27,673 nucleotides of DNA from JANXXV01 sp038230275 (lineage in GTDB: Bacteria > Acidobacteriota > Terriglobia > Bryobacterales > Bryobacteraceae). The DNA lies in the NCBI GenBank assembly GCA_038230275.1, contig JBBRNO010000085.1:1-27673 (forward strand), in the 5' to 3' direction. Made by a program: the position numbers and the translations under genes. Below the pieces are notes generated by a model. That model was not told where the DNA came from. It searched no databases and saw nothing but the letters and a program-made list of their open reading frames with translations. Positions within the stretch are counted from its first letter, which is position 1. Each line of letters opens with the position of its first letter. Shown piece after piece: positions 1 through 7,596 of the stretch.

Positions 1-569
1 ATTCCGTTCGGCCATTCGTTCTGGACGTGGTAGCCTTTCGCAACGGTCACGTGGCCAATGCCGCCGGCGCGTACCAACGCGGCCGCCTCCTGCAGGAATT
101 TGCCCGAGCGGCGCTGAATGCCCACCTGTACCACGCGCTTGGTTTGATCCGCCACCTCCACCATCCGGCGGCCCTCGGCTACGGTTAAGCTGAGGGGCTT
201 CTCCACGTACACATCCTTCCCAGCATGGCAGGCGTCGACAAACATCAGCGCGTGCCAGTGGTCCGGCGTCGCAATCATGACGGCATCCACGTCCTTGTTT
301 TCCAAAAGCTTCCTGTAATCTTTGTAGCGTTTCGGCGTGCCGCGCGATTTCCTGGCCGCGAAGTCCAGGTAGTCATCCCGCAGATCGCAGACGGCGACAG
401 TCTGCGCATCGCCGTGTTCCAAAAATCCGTCGTGAACCTGATCGCCGCGGTTGCCCAGGCCGACGTACCCCATCTGGGTGCGTTCGTTCGCGCCGAAGAT
501 CCGCGGGTAGCTCAGAGCGGTGATCATGCCGGCCGCCTTGGCGAAGTCTCTGCGAGTGAGGGAATTCAT
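1..569 (-). CDS. Exported Gfo/Idh/MocA-family oxidoreductase (partial, C-terminus outside window)
   Basis: The first 189 residues of an NAD(P)-dependent oxidoreductase are present; the frame stays open to the left edge. The start ATG at 567-569 opens a twin-arginine-type signal (LTRRDFAKAAG, residues 4-14). A Rossmann glycine motif GLGNRG follows at about 37-42, then TPDHWH at 101-106 and the family signature EKP at 123-125, whose lysine is usually catalytic. In this family such enzymes oxidise or epimerise sugars and cyclitols. The Tat signal fits periplasmic export of a cofactor-loaded protein, as is common in Acidobacteriota and Planctomycetes. Only 36 bp separate this start from the divergent phosphodiesterase gene, so the two probably share a promoter region. 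The substrate cannot be told from the sequence. Confidence 0.9.
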   Translation of the reverse strand, partial: MNSLTRRDFAKAAGMITALSYPRIFGANERTQMGYVGLGNRGDQVHDGFLEHGDAQTVAVCDLRDDYLDFAARKSRGTPKRYKDYRKLLENKDVDAVMIATPDHWHALMFVDACHAGKDVYVEKPLSLTVAEGRRMVEVADQTKRVVQVGIQRRSGKFLQEAAALVRAGGIGHVTVAKGYHVQNEWPNG

Positions 570-605
570 ATGTTCGTAATCGATTCCAATATATCCTGAA
601 GAAGC

Positions 606-1448
606 ATGATTGCAAGATGGGGAATGGCTATTTTTCTGACTATGAGCATCACCGAGGCGGCTCCGAAGATTTTGGTTCACGGGCACCGCGGCGCGCGAGC
701 CATGCGGCCGGAAAACACTCTGCCTGCGTTTGAGTATGCAATTCAGGCCGGTGCGGACGTGCTGGAACTGGACGTCTCCGTGACGAAGGATGACGTGCTG
801 GTGGTCTCACACGACCCCACTCTGCTGCCTGCCATCTGCAGCGGTCCAAAGCCGAATGCGGTGATCCGCGAGCTCACGCTACAGGAACTGCACCAGTACG
901 ATTGCGGCGGTCTGAAGAACTCTGGATTCGCTAAGCAGCAGCCGGTGCCGGGAACGCGGATGCCGACGCTGGACGAAGTGCTCGCTTTGGCCGCACCTGC
1001 AAAAGTCGAGTTGAATATCGAGACGAAGATCTTCCGCGACAAGCCGGAATATACCCCGGCGCCAGAAGAATTTGCACGCATGATGCTGGCGGCGATACGG
1101 AAGCATCATCTGGAATCGCGCGTCATCGTGCAGTCGTTCGACTTCCGGACTCTGCATGCCATGAAGAAACTAGCGCTGGAGATTCGGCTCTCGGCGTTGT
1201 ACGCAGGCGCTCCGAAAGACTTCGTGGAGATTGCGCACGAGGCCGGTGCGCGGATCATTTCCCCATACTACACGCTAGTGAACAAGCAGCAGGTGGAGGC
1301 AGCGCATCTGGCTGGATTGCAGGTGGTGCCATGGACTGCCAACACCGCGAAGGCTTGGGACATGCTGATCGATTCCAAAGTGGATGCCATTATCACCGAC
1401 GATCCGGACGAGTTGATCGCCCACCTCAAATCACTTGGCGCCCGTTAG
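606..1448 (+). CDS. Glycerophosphodiester phosphodiesterase
   Basis: This 280-residue protein should hydrolyse glycerophosphodiesters to glycerol-3-phosphate and an alcohol. The GDPD TIM-barrel signature is clear: HRGA at 27-30, PENT at 35-38, the metal-ligand pair ELD at 54-56 and the second catalytic histidine in SHDP at 68-71. A short hydrophobic leader (about residues 7-19) ahead of the barrel suggests export, as for periplasmic GlpQ. The start is uncertain: ATG codons at 606 and 624 are in frame, and a GGGGA run lies directly before the second. The last 18 bases overlap the convergent gene on the other strand. No glycerol-phosphate transporter is adjacent, so the role in phospholipid turnover is a family-based inference. 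Confidence 0.9.
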   Translation: MIARWGMAIFLTMSITEAAPKILVHGHRGARAMRPENTLPAFEYAIQAGADVLELDVSVTKDDVLVVSHDPTLLPAICSGPKPNAVIRELTLQELHQYDCGGLKNSGFAKQQPVPGTRMPTLDEVLALAAPAKVELNIETKIFRDKPEYTPAPEEFARMMLAAIRKHHLESRVIVQSFDFRTLHAMKKLALEIRLSALYAGAPKDFVEIAHEAGARIISPYYTLVNKQQVEAAHLAGLQVVPWTANTAKAWDMLIDSKVDAIITDDPDELIAHLKSLGAR

Positions 1449-2435
1449 CTTCTTGATCACCGCGATTCGCTGGCCCTTGCTCCAGGCCTCTTGCAGCTCT
1501 TCTTCCTTCATGCCGCCGGCGCGGCCAAGCAGGATATAAGCGGGCAGCGCGTGGGGCAAGTGCTTCCACGCCGCCATCTCCGCCAAAGCAGGCATGGCAC
1601 GCTCCCGCAGTTGATCCAGCACCTTTTCATCGCGTGTGTCAGTCAGGGTTACCAGCGCCACCGCGGCATTGTTCCGGTCGCCCCAGATGATGGAGTTGAG
1701 CATCTCAATGAACCAGGTTGCCGAGATCTTGATCTCCGAATCGGGCTGCTTGCGTTGCAGGACTGCGAACGCCGCCAGACTGCGCATGGCATTGTTGCGA
1801 ACCGTGTCGTCCGGGTCCTGTAGAGCGTATTGCAAATCGGCGGACACCAATTCTTTCTTTGGCGCGTAGCCAATCACATACGCCGCAATGGCTCGCTGTT
1901 CCTCGTTCACGCCGGTGCGGAGTACCTTACGCAGCTCTTCGGTGTACTTGGTTGCCAAGCCCACGAAGTGCAGTTGTAAATCCCGCACATCGGGATCTGA
2001 CATCAGTGAGTGGCCCTGGGTGAGATCTTCCGCGACGTGGCCGCCGCGGCTGGCAATTGCTACGGCAGCCAGGAACCGGGCGTATACGGGAACAATCTCC
2101 GCCGGCAGTACAGCGTCGCCGGTGGGCGGCGGGCGGTAGTTATAGTGGGCGGCGCCTTTTTCCTCAATACCGATATAGAGAATCGCCTTTCCGGCGTCGT
2201 CGCAGCAAGCAGCTTCCAGGTGCGCTTGCACCACGCCGGGCACCTTCTCAATCCGCTCTTCCACTTCACCTTTTGAAGACGGCAACGCCCCGCCTTCAGA
2301 CACAGCGAGGGCTTTGCGGACTTTCGATTCCGGAACTTTACGAAGTCCGTAGAAATCAAGAGTTCCGATGCGCGGACCTTGGGCGCATGCCAAGGCCGCC
2401 GTCATAAGACAAGTGAAAATGAGCCGCAACTGCAT
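1431..2435 (-). CDS. Exported protein with POTRA-like N-terminus and HEAT-like repeats
   Basis: The 334-residue protein starts with a signal peptide (hydrophobic residues 4-17, cleavage probably after ACA/Q). Residues 22-93 read like a POTRA module: a first beta strand with 'GTLDFYGLRKVPESKV', a helix pair, then a strand ending in ILYIGIEEKG. From about residue 160 the protein becomes helical, with HEAT-like repeats (for example DPDDTVRNNAMRSLAAFA). POTRA domains normally sit in BamA/TPS-type outer-membrane proteins, but no beta-barrel follows here, so this could be a soluble periplasmic scaffold. I do not recognise a named family. Its 3' end overlaps the phosphodiesterase gene by 18 bases, tail to tail. 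Confidence 0.75.
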   Translation of the reverse strand: MQLRLIFTCLMTAALACAQGPRIGTLDFYGLRKVPESKVRKALAVSEGGALPSSKGEVEERIEKVPGVVQAHLEAACCDDAGKAILYIGIEEKGAAHYNYRPPPTGDAVLPAEIVPVYARFLAAVAIASRGGHVAEDLTQGHSLMSDPDVRDLQLHFVGLATKYTEELRKVLRTGVNEEQRAIAAYVIGYAPKKELVSADLQYALQDPDDTVRNNAMRSLAAFAVLQRKQPDSEIKISATWFIEMLNSIIWGDRNNAAVALVTLTDTRDEKVLDQLRERAMPALAEMAAWKHLPHALPAYILLGRAGGMKEEELQEAWSKGQRIAVIKKLTGAK

Positions 2436-2459
2436 AAGACGTATGCCGCGGCCCTCTGA

Positions 2460-2969
2460 TTACGACTGTTTTTCGGCCAGGTCACCGATGATCGGCAGCT
2501 TGAAGCGCTCGTTGTTGTACGCCTTGAACATCAGCAACAACCAGCAGGCGAATCCGCCAAGGCCAATCAATATAGAGAGCAGGCTGATCAGGATATGAAG
2601 AGCAAACGGCATCGCGATACCGATGATGGTCAGGCCTATCCAAAATGCGATCCAAGCCACATGAAAGAAGATGGACTGGAATGCGTGGAAGCGCACGAAC
2701 TTGCTCTGATTGTACGGAGCCAGCACCAGGAACAACACGCCGGTGATCAGCCCGAGGACATAGCATAGAGCGCCCGCAAGGTTGTCGGCCATGCCGCCGG
2801 TATTTGGCGCCGCGTATTGTTGCGCCCCAGGCTGCTGATACCCAGGGTCTGGGCCCGGCTGTTGATACCCAGGCGGGGGACCGGGTGGCGGCGCGGCTCC
2901 CACCGCGGTTCCACACTTGGCACAGAATCTACCTTCAACGGATGCACCGCAACTTGGACAGAAAGCCAT
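2460..2969 (-). CDS. Zinc-ribbon DUF4870-type membrane protein
   Basis: The 169-residue protein begins with a zinc ribbon (Cys4, Cys7, Cys16, Cys19) followed by a Pro/Gln-rich linker with two copies of PGYQQPG (about 33-48). A DUF4870 (Tic20-like) membrane domain with three or four hydrophobic segments follows (about 63-150). The start at 2969 is chosen over an upstream in-frame ATG at 3005 because a strong GGGAGGG lies 3 nt before it and the zinc ribbon then begins at once. The domain's biochemical function is not known. It is divergent from the hydrolase gene, with a 62-bp gap between the two starts. Confidence 0.88.
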   Translation of the reverse strand: MAFCPSCGASVEGRFCAKCGTAVGAAPPPGPPPGYQQPGPDPGYQQPGAQQYAAPNTGGMADNLAGALCYVLGLITGVLFLVLAPYNQSKFVRFHAFQSIFFHVAWIAFWIGLTIIGIAMPFALHILISLLSILIGLGGFACWLLLMFKAYNNERFKLPIIGDLAEKQS

Positions 2970-2972
2970 GAA

Positions 2973-2979
2973 CCCTCCC
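2973..2979 (-). promoter_or_regulatory. Ribosome binding site that sets the DUF4870 protein start
   Basis: GGGAGGG on the minus strand lies 3 nt upstream of the ATG at 2969. It is the strongest Shine-Dalgarno match in this stretch and argues against the longer reading frame that starts at 3005. Confidence 0.75.
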
Positions 2980-3031
2980 AGGCCATCACTGTAGCGCGGT
3001 GACATCCCGTAAGCAAGTAGACTGGGAGATC

Positions 3032-3982
3032 ATGTGGATTCTTCTGTTTCTGCTGACTGTTCTTACAGCCCCATTCGCCATCTCTGCCCCCTATCCAATT
3101 GAAGAGGGCTACGTGGATGCGAATGGAGTGCTGCTCTACTACAAGGCCTTCGGGCAGGGTCCGCCGCTCTTGATCGTGCATGGCGGGCCGGGCGCCTCGC
3201 ACGATTATTTCCTGCCGCACCTGATCGCACTGGCACGCCGGAACCGGCTGATCTTCCTTGATGAGCGAGGGTCTGGCAAATCGGAAAAGCTGGAGAACCC
3301 CGCAGGCTATACGGTGGAGGCGATGGTGGAGGATGTGGAAGCGGTTCGCACGGGCCTGGGTTTAGGAAAGGTGGCGCTGCTTGGACATTCCTATGGCGGA
3401 GTACTGGCGCAGGCCTATGCATTGAAGTACCAACAGCACCTGACTCATCTGGTGCTTTGCAGCACATTTCACAGCACCAGGAAGATGAACGCAGTGTTCC
3501 AGAAGCAGCTTGCCGCCATGCCGGCCGCTTTGCGGCAGCAGATTCAGGAACAGGAAAAAGCAGGGCTGTTCGGAAAGGGCAAAGGCTATCAGCAGAATCG
3601 CTACCCCGATAGTTACATGATTGCCGCCTGGGGCGAGGGTTACTTCCCTTATCTTTATCAGAAGCGGCCCGATGCGAACTACGATCCGGTTGCGAACGGC
3701 GTTATGTCGTGGGACCTGTATCGCGCGATGTGGGGCTCGCATGGTGAGTTTGTGATCGACGGGAATCTGAGTTCTGTTGAGTATGCGGATAAGCTTGCTT
3801 CGATCCACATTCCGACTCTCATCACGGTGGGCGATCACGATGAGTGCGAGCCTTCGCTGGCGCGCGACATGCAGAGCAAGATCAAAGGATCGAAACTGGT
3901 GATCTTTCCGCAGAGCGGCCACATGACGTTTGTAGATCAGCCTGGCTTATTTATGAAAGCTGTCGGGGAGTTTCTTCATTGA
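3032..3982 (+). CDS. Alpha/beta hydrolase, proline iminopeptidase-like (exported)
   Basis: The 316-residue alpha/beta-hydrolase resembles the proline iminopeptidase/tricorn-interacting-factor group. HGGPG (50-54) forms the oxyanion region, DERGSGKS (77-84) is the family strand-turn, and GHSYGG (118-123) holds the nucleophile Ser120. The acid is probably in VGDHDE and the catalytic His in SGHMTF near the C-terminus. The ATG at 3032 is chosen because GGGAG lies 4 nt upstream and it opens directly into a signal peptide (WILLFLLTVLTAPFAISA). An upstream in-frame ATG at 2999 would add 11 charged residues. The gene runs almost seamlessly into the next oxidoreductase, suggesting a three-gene operon. 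Whether the substrate is a peptide or another ester/amide is not settled by sequence. Confidence 0.88.
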   Translation: MWILLFLLTVLTAPFAISAPYPIEEGYVDANGVLLYYKAFGQGPPLLIVHGGPGASHDYFLPHLIALARRNRLIFLDERGSGKSEKLENPAGYTVEAMVEDVEAVRTGLGLGKVALLGHSYGGVLAQAYALKYQQHLTHLVLCSTFHSTRKMNAVFQKQLAAMPAALRQQIQEQEKAGLFGKGKGYQQNRYPDSYMIAAWGEGYFPYLYQKRPDANYDPVANGVMSWDLYRAMWGSHGEFVIDGNLSSVEYADKLASIHIPTLITVGDHDECEPSLARDMQSKIKGSKLVIFPQSGHMTFVDQPGLFMKAVGEFLH

Positions 3983-3987
3983 CGACT

Positions 3988-4992
3988 ATGACTGAAAAAG
4001 TTCGTTGGGGCGTACTGGGAGTTGCGGGCATCGCCGTTCGAAAAGTGATCCCCGCCATGCAGCGTAGCGAAGTAACCGAAGTGACCGCCATCGCCTCGCG
4101 GGATTTGGACAAAGCCCAGACGGCCGCCGGACCACTGGGCATTGCCAGGGCGTACGGTTCTTACGAGGAACTACTGGCCGATCCGCGGATCGACGCGATT
4201 TACAATCCGCTGCCGAATCATCTGCATGTTCCGTGGTCGATCAAAGCGGCCGAGGCAGGGAAGCACGTGCTTTGCGAGAAGCCGATCGGACTGTCGGTAG
4301 CCGAGGCGCGGCAGTTGATGGCAGCGCGGGACCGCACCGGCGTTCAGATTGGCGAGGCGTTCATGGTGCATTGCCATCCACAATGGCTGCGGGCGCGGGA
4401 GATCATCGGGTCAGGCGAGATTGGGGAACTGCGAACGATGCTGGGCGCGTTCAGCTACTTCAATCGCGATCCGAAGAATATCCGCAACGATCCAAAGATC
4501 GGTGGCGGCGGACTGATGGACATTGGCTGCTATCCCATCACGATGGCGCGGTTTCTATTCGGCGAAGAGCCGCGGCGTGTGGCGGGCGTAATGGAGCTGG
4601 ACCCGGAAATGGGTACGGACCGGCTGACTTCCGCGGTGCTGCATTTTCCGTCGGGGCAATCGGTGTTTACGTGCAGCACGCAGGCCGTTCCGTACCAGAC
4701 GTTTCAGATACTGGGAACGCGCGGGCGGATTGAGATGGAGATCCCGTTCAATGCGCCACCGGACCGGGTGACGCGGCTGTTTGTGGATACGGGCGTGGAC
4801 CTGTTCGGTGGCGGAAAGCGAACGGAGGAATTCCCGATTTGCGATCAATATACGCTGCAGGGCGATCAGTTCTCCCGTGCGATCCGAGGGGACGGCCCGG
4901 TGCCGACGCCGCTGGAGGATTCCGTAGCAAACATGCTGGTGATTGAAGCCGTGGCGCGCTCGGCCGAGAGCGGCCGTTGGGAGGCGGTATGA
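3988..4992 (+). CDS. Gfo/Idh/MocA-family oxidoreductase (cytoplasmic)
   Basis: The 334-residue protein has an N-terminal Rossmann fold (VRWGVLGVAGIAVRKVIPAM, residues 5-24) and the EKP signature at 97-99. A C-terminal substrate half contains GGGGLMDIGCYPI (171-183), typical of the D-xylose / dihydrodiol dehydrogenase subgroup. There is no signal peptide, unlike the paralogue at the left edge. Start choice is open: ATG 3988 has no good Shine-Dalgarno, whereas a TTG at 3979, overlapping the previous stop codon, sits 9 nt after GGGGAG (3964-3969) and would add three residues. The last bases overlap the next ATG as ATGA, so translational coupling is likely. The reaction is probably sugar oxidation; the substrate is not identifiable. 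Confidence 0.9.
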   Translation: MTEKVRWGVLGVAGIAVRKVIPAMQRSEVTEVTAIASRDLDKAQTAAGPLGIARAYGSYEELLADPRIDAIYNPLPNHLHVPWSIKAAEAGKHVLCEKPIGLSVAEARQLMAARDRTGVQIGEAFMVHCHPQWLRAREIIGSGEIGELRTMLGAFSYFNRDPKNIRNDPKIGGGGLMDIGCYPITMARFLFGEEPRRVAGVMELDPEMGTDRLTSAVLHFPSGQSVFTCSTQAVPYQTFQILGTRGRIEMEIPFNAPPDRVTRLFVDTGVDLFGGGKRTEEFPICDQYTLQGDQFSRAIRGDGPVPTPLEDSVANMLVIEAVARSAESGRWEAV

Positions 4993-5381
4993 ACCCGGCT
5001 AAGGACAGGCTGGTTGCGCTGCATTCCGCGTTGCTTGATTTGCATAAGGCGTTGCTGGATTCCGAACGCGCGGCTTATGAGGCTGTACATGGGCGCATCC
5101 CATCTCCGGGTGCATTTCTGCAGTTGGTAATTCACGACGAGTGGTTCACCTGGCTGCAGGCGATGTCGGGTTTGATCGTGCAAATCGACCTGGTCAGCGA
5201 CGCGAAGAGTGGCGTGGTTATAGCCGATGCAAACCGGGTTTTGCAACAGACACGGGAGCTGTTGACACCCCACGAAAATGGCGAAGGCTTCGCGCGGCGC
5301 TACTCCGACGCGTTGGAACGCTCCCCGGAGATCGCAGCGAAACATGCGGCGGCGCTAGAGATCTTGCGGGGCGACATTTAG
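4989..5381 (+). CDS. Conserved hypothetical small helical protein
   Basis: This 130-residue, predicted all-helical protein starts at ATG 4989, which overlaps the previous stop and has GGGAGG at 4979-4984. Two conserved-looking stretches stand out: LLDSERAAYEAVHGRIPSP (about 21-39) and LQLVIHDEWFTWLQAMSGL (about 44-62). I have seen similar arrangements in uncharacterised proteobacterial and acidobacterial proteins but cannot name a domain. There is no signal peptide or membrane segment. It is the last gene of the hydrolase-oxidoreductase unit, and its stop overlaps the convergent DinB-like gene by four bases. Confidence 0.75.
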   Translation: MNPAKDRLVALHSALLDLHKALLDSERAAYEAVHGRIPSPGAFLQLVIHDEWFTWLQAMSGLIVQIDLVSDAKSGVVIADANRVLQQTRELLTPHENGEGFARRYSDALERSPEIAAKHAAALEILRGDI

Positions 5382-5869
5382 TCGAACTCTTTCTTGGGTG
5401 CGTTTTGATCGGCGCCGGTGCGTCCCGTTTCAATTTTGGCCACGCCATAGTTTTCAGGACGCACCGCGGCGCCTGCCAGCCGCCGCATTAGCGCAATCTG
5501 ACCGACGTGTGTAAAGGCATCGGCAACGGCTCCCTGAAACAGGTTTTCGGCCGGGCTATGCAGCGGTTCCTCCGATGCCAGGTAATCGTCAAACGCCGTA
5601 AGCGCGGCGAAGAACCGTGCGGTGTCCGCGGTCCAAGGACCAGGCTTTGAATCCTGCCACTTTTGCTTGCCTTGCGCCAGCGAGAGAGCCCAATCGAACA
5701 GATCGCATAAATGGGCCAGAACTTCTCCGGCAGAGCGGGAGGCCTGCCCAGCACGGAAGCCACTGAAATCCTCCGGGGTCTCGCGGAGCACCTTCGCCGC
5801 GCGGTAGGCCAAGGTGGCTAACGTGTGTCGTAAGGAAAGGTCTCGTGTCCTGATTTCTCCGCCGTTCAC
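5378..5869 (-). CDS. DinB-like four-helix protein
   Basis: The 163-residue protein matches the DinB/YfiT-like metal-dependent four-helix bundle. A first histidine lies in VLAHLCDLFDWAL (about 50-62) and a later HVGQIALMRRLAG (about 120-132) supplies the usual C-terminal helix with its histidine. Some family members are bacillithiol/mycothiol-type thiol transferases, others are uncharacterised, so no reaction is assigned. GTG 5869 is the chosen start because GGAG lies 5 nt upstream on the minus strand. The gene is divergent from the DUF2278 gene (22-bp gap) and convergent with the helical hypothetical gene. Confidence 0.8.
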   Translation of the reverse strand: MNGGEIRTRDLSLRHTLATLAYRAAKVLRETPEDFSGFRAGQASRSAGEVLAHLCDLFDWALSLAQGKQKWQDSKPGPWTADTARFFAALTAFDDYLASEEPLHSPAENLFQGAVADAFTHVGQIALMRRLAGAAVRPENYGVAKIETGRTGADQNAPKKEFD

Positions 5870-5891
5870 GCATTCTCCATTGAGGATCTAA

Positions 5892-6587
5892 ATGGCAAGT
5901 AAACCCCTACTATACGGCGTTCTGAAAGGCACAGTCACCGGACACCTCCGCGACGCGGATGACGATCACTATCAGATTCTGGTTTCGGCGGGCAAGACAA
6001 TATATCGAATTGCCGTCAACGTGCAGTCAAGCCTGAAACCCCCGGATTTGCTCTTCCAGAGCGTTACCTCTCTTCCGGTGCAACTTACGACGGATCTGAC
6101 CGCTTTGCCTGCCGGATTCAAGAAGCTGGTGAGCAAGCCAGGCGGGATTGCGCAGGATTTCGTGCGCGGCGGGATTGTCAAGATCGACAAGTTCAAAGTA
6201 GTTCCAGGCGATGCGCCGGGCGCGGATAACGATCTGAAAGACACCATGGAAGACGCGGTGGTTGCGGCCGTGGACCAGGAGGGTTCGCTTGTGTACGCGT
6301 TCGGCGCCAGGTGGGGACCGGAGCCGAAGAAGGACAAATATTTCCAGTTCCTGCCCGGCAACGGCGTCCACGATATCCATATGAACCAGGGGAACGACAA
6401 GGGGCATGCCAAGGACGACGGCATCTTCCACGACGGCTGCCTGATGTTCCAATACCCAACCGGCAAATGGCGCGCGTTCTTCATGGCCTTCCAATCGCAA
6501 TCGTTTAAGACCGACGACAAGACCGGCCACGCCGTTCCTGCTGCAGCGCCTCCAACGAAGAAGCCGGCCAAAAAGAAACATAAGTAA
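5892..6587 (+). CDS. DUF2278 (YukJ) family protein
   Basis: The 231-residue protein looks like YukJ/DUF2278. It starts with PLLYGVLKGTVTGHLRD and later carries GNGVHDIHMNQGN and DGIFHDGCLMFQYP, the conserved C-terminal motifs of that family. The tail (about 213-231) is Pro/Ala/Lys-rich and very basic (KKPAKKKHK), which could bind nucleic acid or polyanions; that is a guess. ATG 5892 has GAGGAT at 5882-5887. No signal peptide is present, so it is probably cytoplasmic. The family's function is unknown to me. It stands alone, followed by an 87-bp AT-rich gap. Confidence 0.85.
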   Translation: MASKPLLYGVLKGTVTGHLRDADDDHYQILVSAGKTIYRIAVNVQSSLKPPDLLFQSVTSLPVQLTTDLTALPAGFKKLVSKPGGIAQDFVRGGIVKIDKFKVVPGDAPGADNDLKDTMEDAVVAAVDQEGSLVYAFGARWGPEPKKDKYFQFLPGNGVHDIHMNQGNDKGHAKDDGIFHDGCLMFQYPTGKWRAFFMAFQSQSFKTDDKTGHAVPAAAPPTKKPAKKKHK

Positions 6588-6614
6588 ATCGAGGTTCCAG
6601 CCGCCGAGAATTTG

Positions 6615-6651
6615 TTTACAAGTAATTTACTGGATATTGACGACTTGTAAA
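6615..6651. promoter_or_regulatory. Symmetric operator-like sequence upstream of the PEP-CTERM gene
   Basis: TTTACAAGT at 6615-6623 is exactly mirrored by ACTTGTAAA at 6643-6651. Between them TTTAC recurs at 6626-6630, 11 bp (one helical turn) after the first copy, and AGTAATTTACT (6621-6631) is itself a palindrome. The region is AT-rich against its surroundings and lies 24-60 bp before the start codon. It therefore looks like a multi-half-site operator rather than a terminator; there is no T-tract. Confidence 0.5.
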
Positions 6652-6674
6652 GACAGCCGCAGTATTCTGCAAAC

Positions 6675-7532
6675 ATGAGAATTCAATTATCTATTGCGTT
6701 TGCGATTGCAGGCGTAGTTCCTTCTTTAGCAGCCCCGCTGAATGTGGTATCGATTGCGGGGTTGAACCCGGCGGCTATTCAAACAACAGTGGACCAGTTT
6801 CGCACCGGCCTGGGTGCGTTGAATCCCAACGTCGCCGGTTCGTTCGGCAGCGGCCGCCGCGAGATCAACTGGGACGGTGTTCCGGCGGCACTCTCGGCGC
6901 CGAATAACCTTCCGGCAAACTTCTTCAACTCAAATTCACCCCGCGGCGCCGAATTTTCCGGCGGCAGCGGATTCCAGGTAAGCGGCGCGGACGATGCGGC
7001 AACTGCCGGTGTGAATGAAGCCCGGTTCGGCAATCTGAATCCGAACTATCCGTCCGAATTTCAAACCTTCAGCGCGACCAAGCTCTTCACATCCCTGGGC
7101 AGCAACATTTATGACGTGAACTTCTTCGTTCCGGGATCAAACACTCCGGCCACGACCAGAGGCTTCGGCGCGGTTTTTGTGGACGTGGATCTGCTGAACC
7201 TGACATCGCTGGAATTCTTCGATGCGCAGAGCAACTCGCTGGGCCAGTTCTTCGCGCCGGTGCAGAACGGCGGCCTGTCGTTTCTTGGGGCGACGCTTGG
7301 GAATGTAAACGATCCGGGAATTGCCCGCGTGCGCTTCACGCTGGGCAACCAGGCGATTGGGCCGAACGAAAATCCGAACGCGGTGGAGTTCCCATCCGAT
7401 GTCGTCGTCCTGGACGATTTCATTTACGGCGAACCGAATGCCGCCTCGTCAGCCACACCGGAGCCGGCGTCGCTCGCGCTTTGCGGAGCGGGTCTGGTGG
7501 CGGTTGCTCTTTTCAGCAAGCGCAGGGTTTAG
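6675..7532 (+). CDS. PEP-CTERM sorting-domain protein
   Basis: The 285-residue secreted protein has a signal peptide (residues 1-19, cleavage near SLA/A). Its Gly/Asn/Phe-rich body ends in the classic PEP-CTERM sorting tail: PEP at about 262-264, a hydrophobic helix (LALCGAGLVAVALF) and the basic end SKRRV. Such proteins are cleaved by exosortase and often end up in the envelope or extracellular matrix. No exosortase gene is in the window. The body is compatible with an extracellular beta-rich domain but I cannot name it. No Shine-Dalgarno is visible before ATG 6675; a TATTCT at 6663-6668 sits so close that a leaderless transcript is possible. Confidence 0.87.
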   Translation: MRIQLSIAFAIAGVVPSLAAPLNVVSIAGLNPAAIQTTVDQFRTGLGALNPNVAGSFGSGRREINWDGVPAALSAPNNLPANFFNSNSPRGAEFSGGSGFQVSGADDAATAGVNEARFGNLNPNYPSEFQTFSATKLFTSLGSNIYDVNFFVPGSNTPATTRGFGAVFVDVDLLNLTSLEFFDAQSNSLGQFFAPVQNGGLSFLGATLGNVNDPGIARVRFTLGNQAIGPNENPNAVEFPSDVVVLDDFIYGEPNAASSATPEPASLALCGAGLVAVALFSKRRV

Positions 7533-7596
7533 CAGGTAGGACCGGTCCAGATTTTTGGCCGCGGATAGGCGTCGTTAACGCTTATCTAGTTAAGGC

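Noticed and set aside
1..4992. The two Gfo/Idh/MocA genes as a recent duplication
   Set aside because: They share only the general family motifs; one is Tat-exported, the other cytoplasmic, and the sequences differ throughout.
7539..7557. GGACCGGTCC palindrome followed by a T-run after the PEP-CTERM gene, as a terminator
   Set aside because: A 10-bp perfect palindrome leaves no loop for a stable hairpin and the T-run is short; too weak to call.
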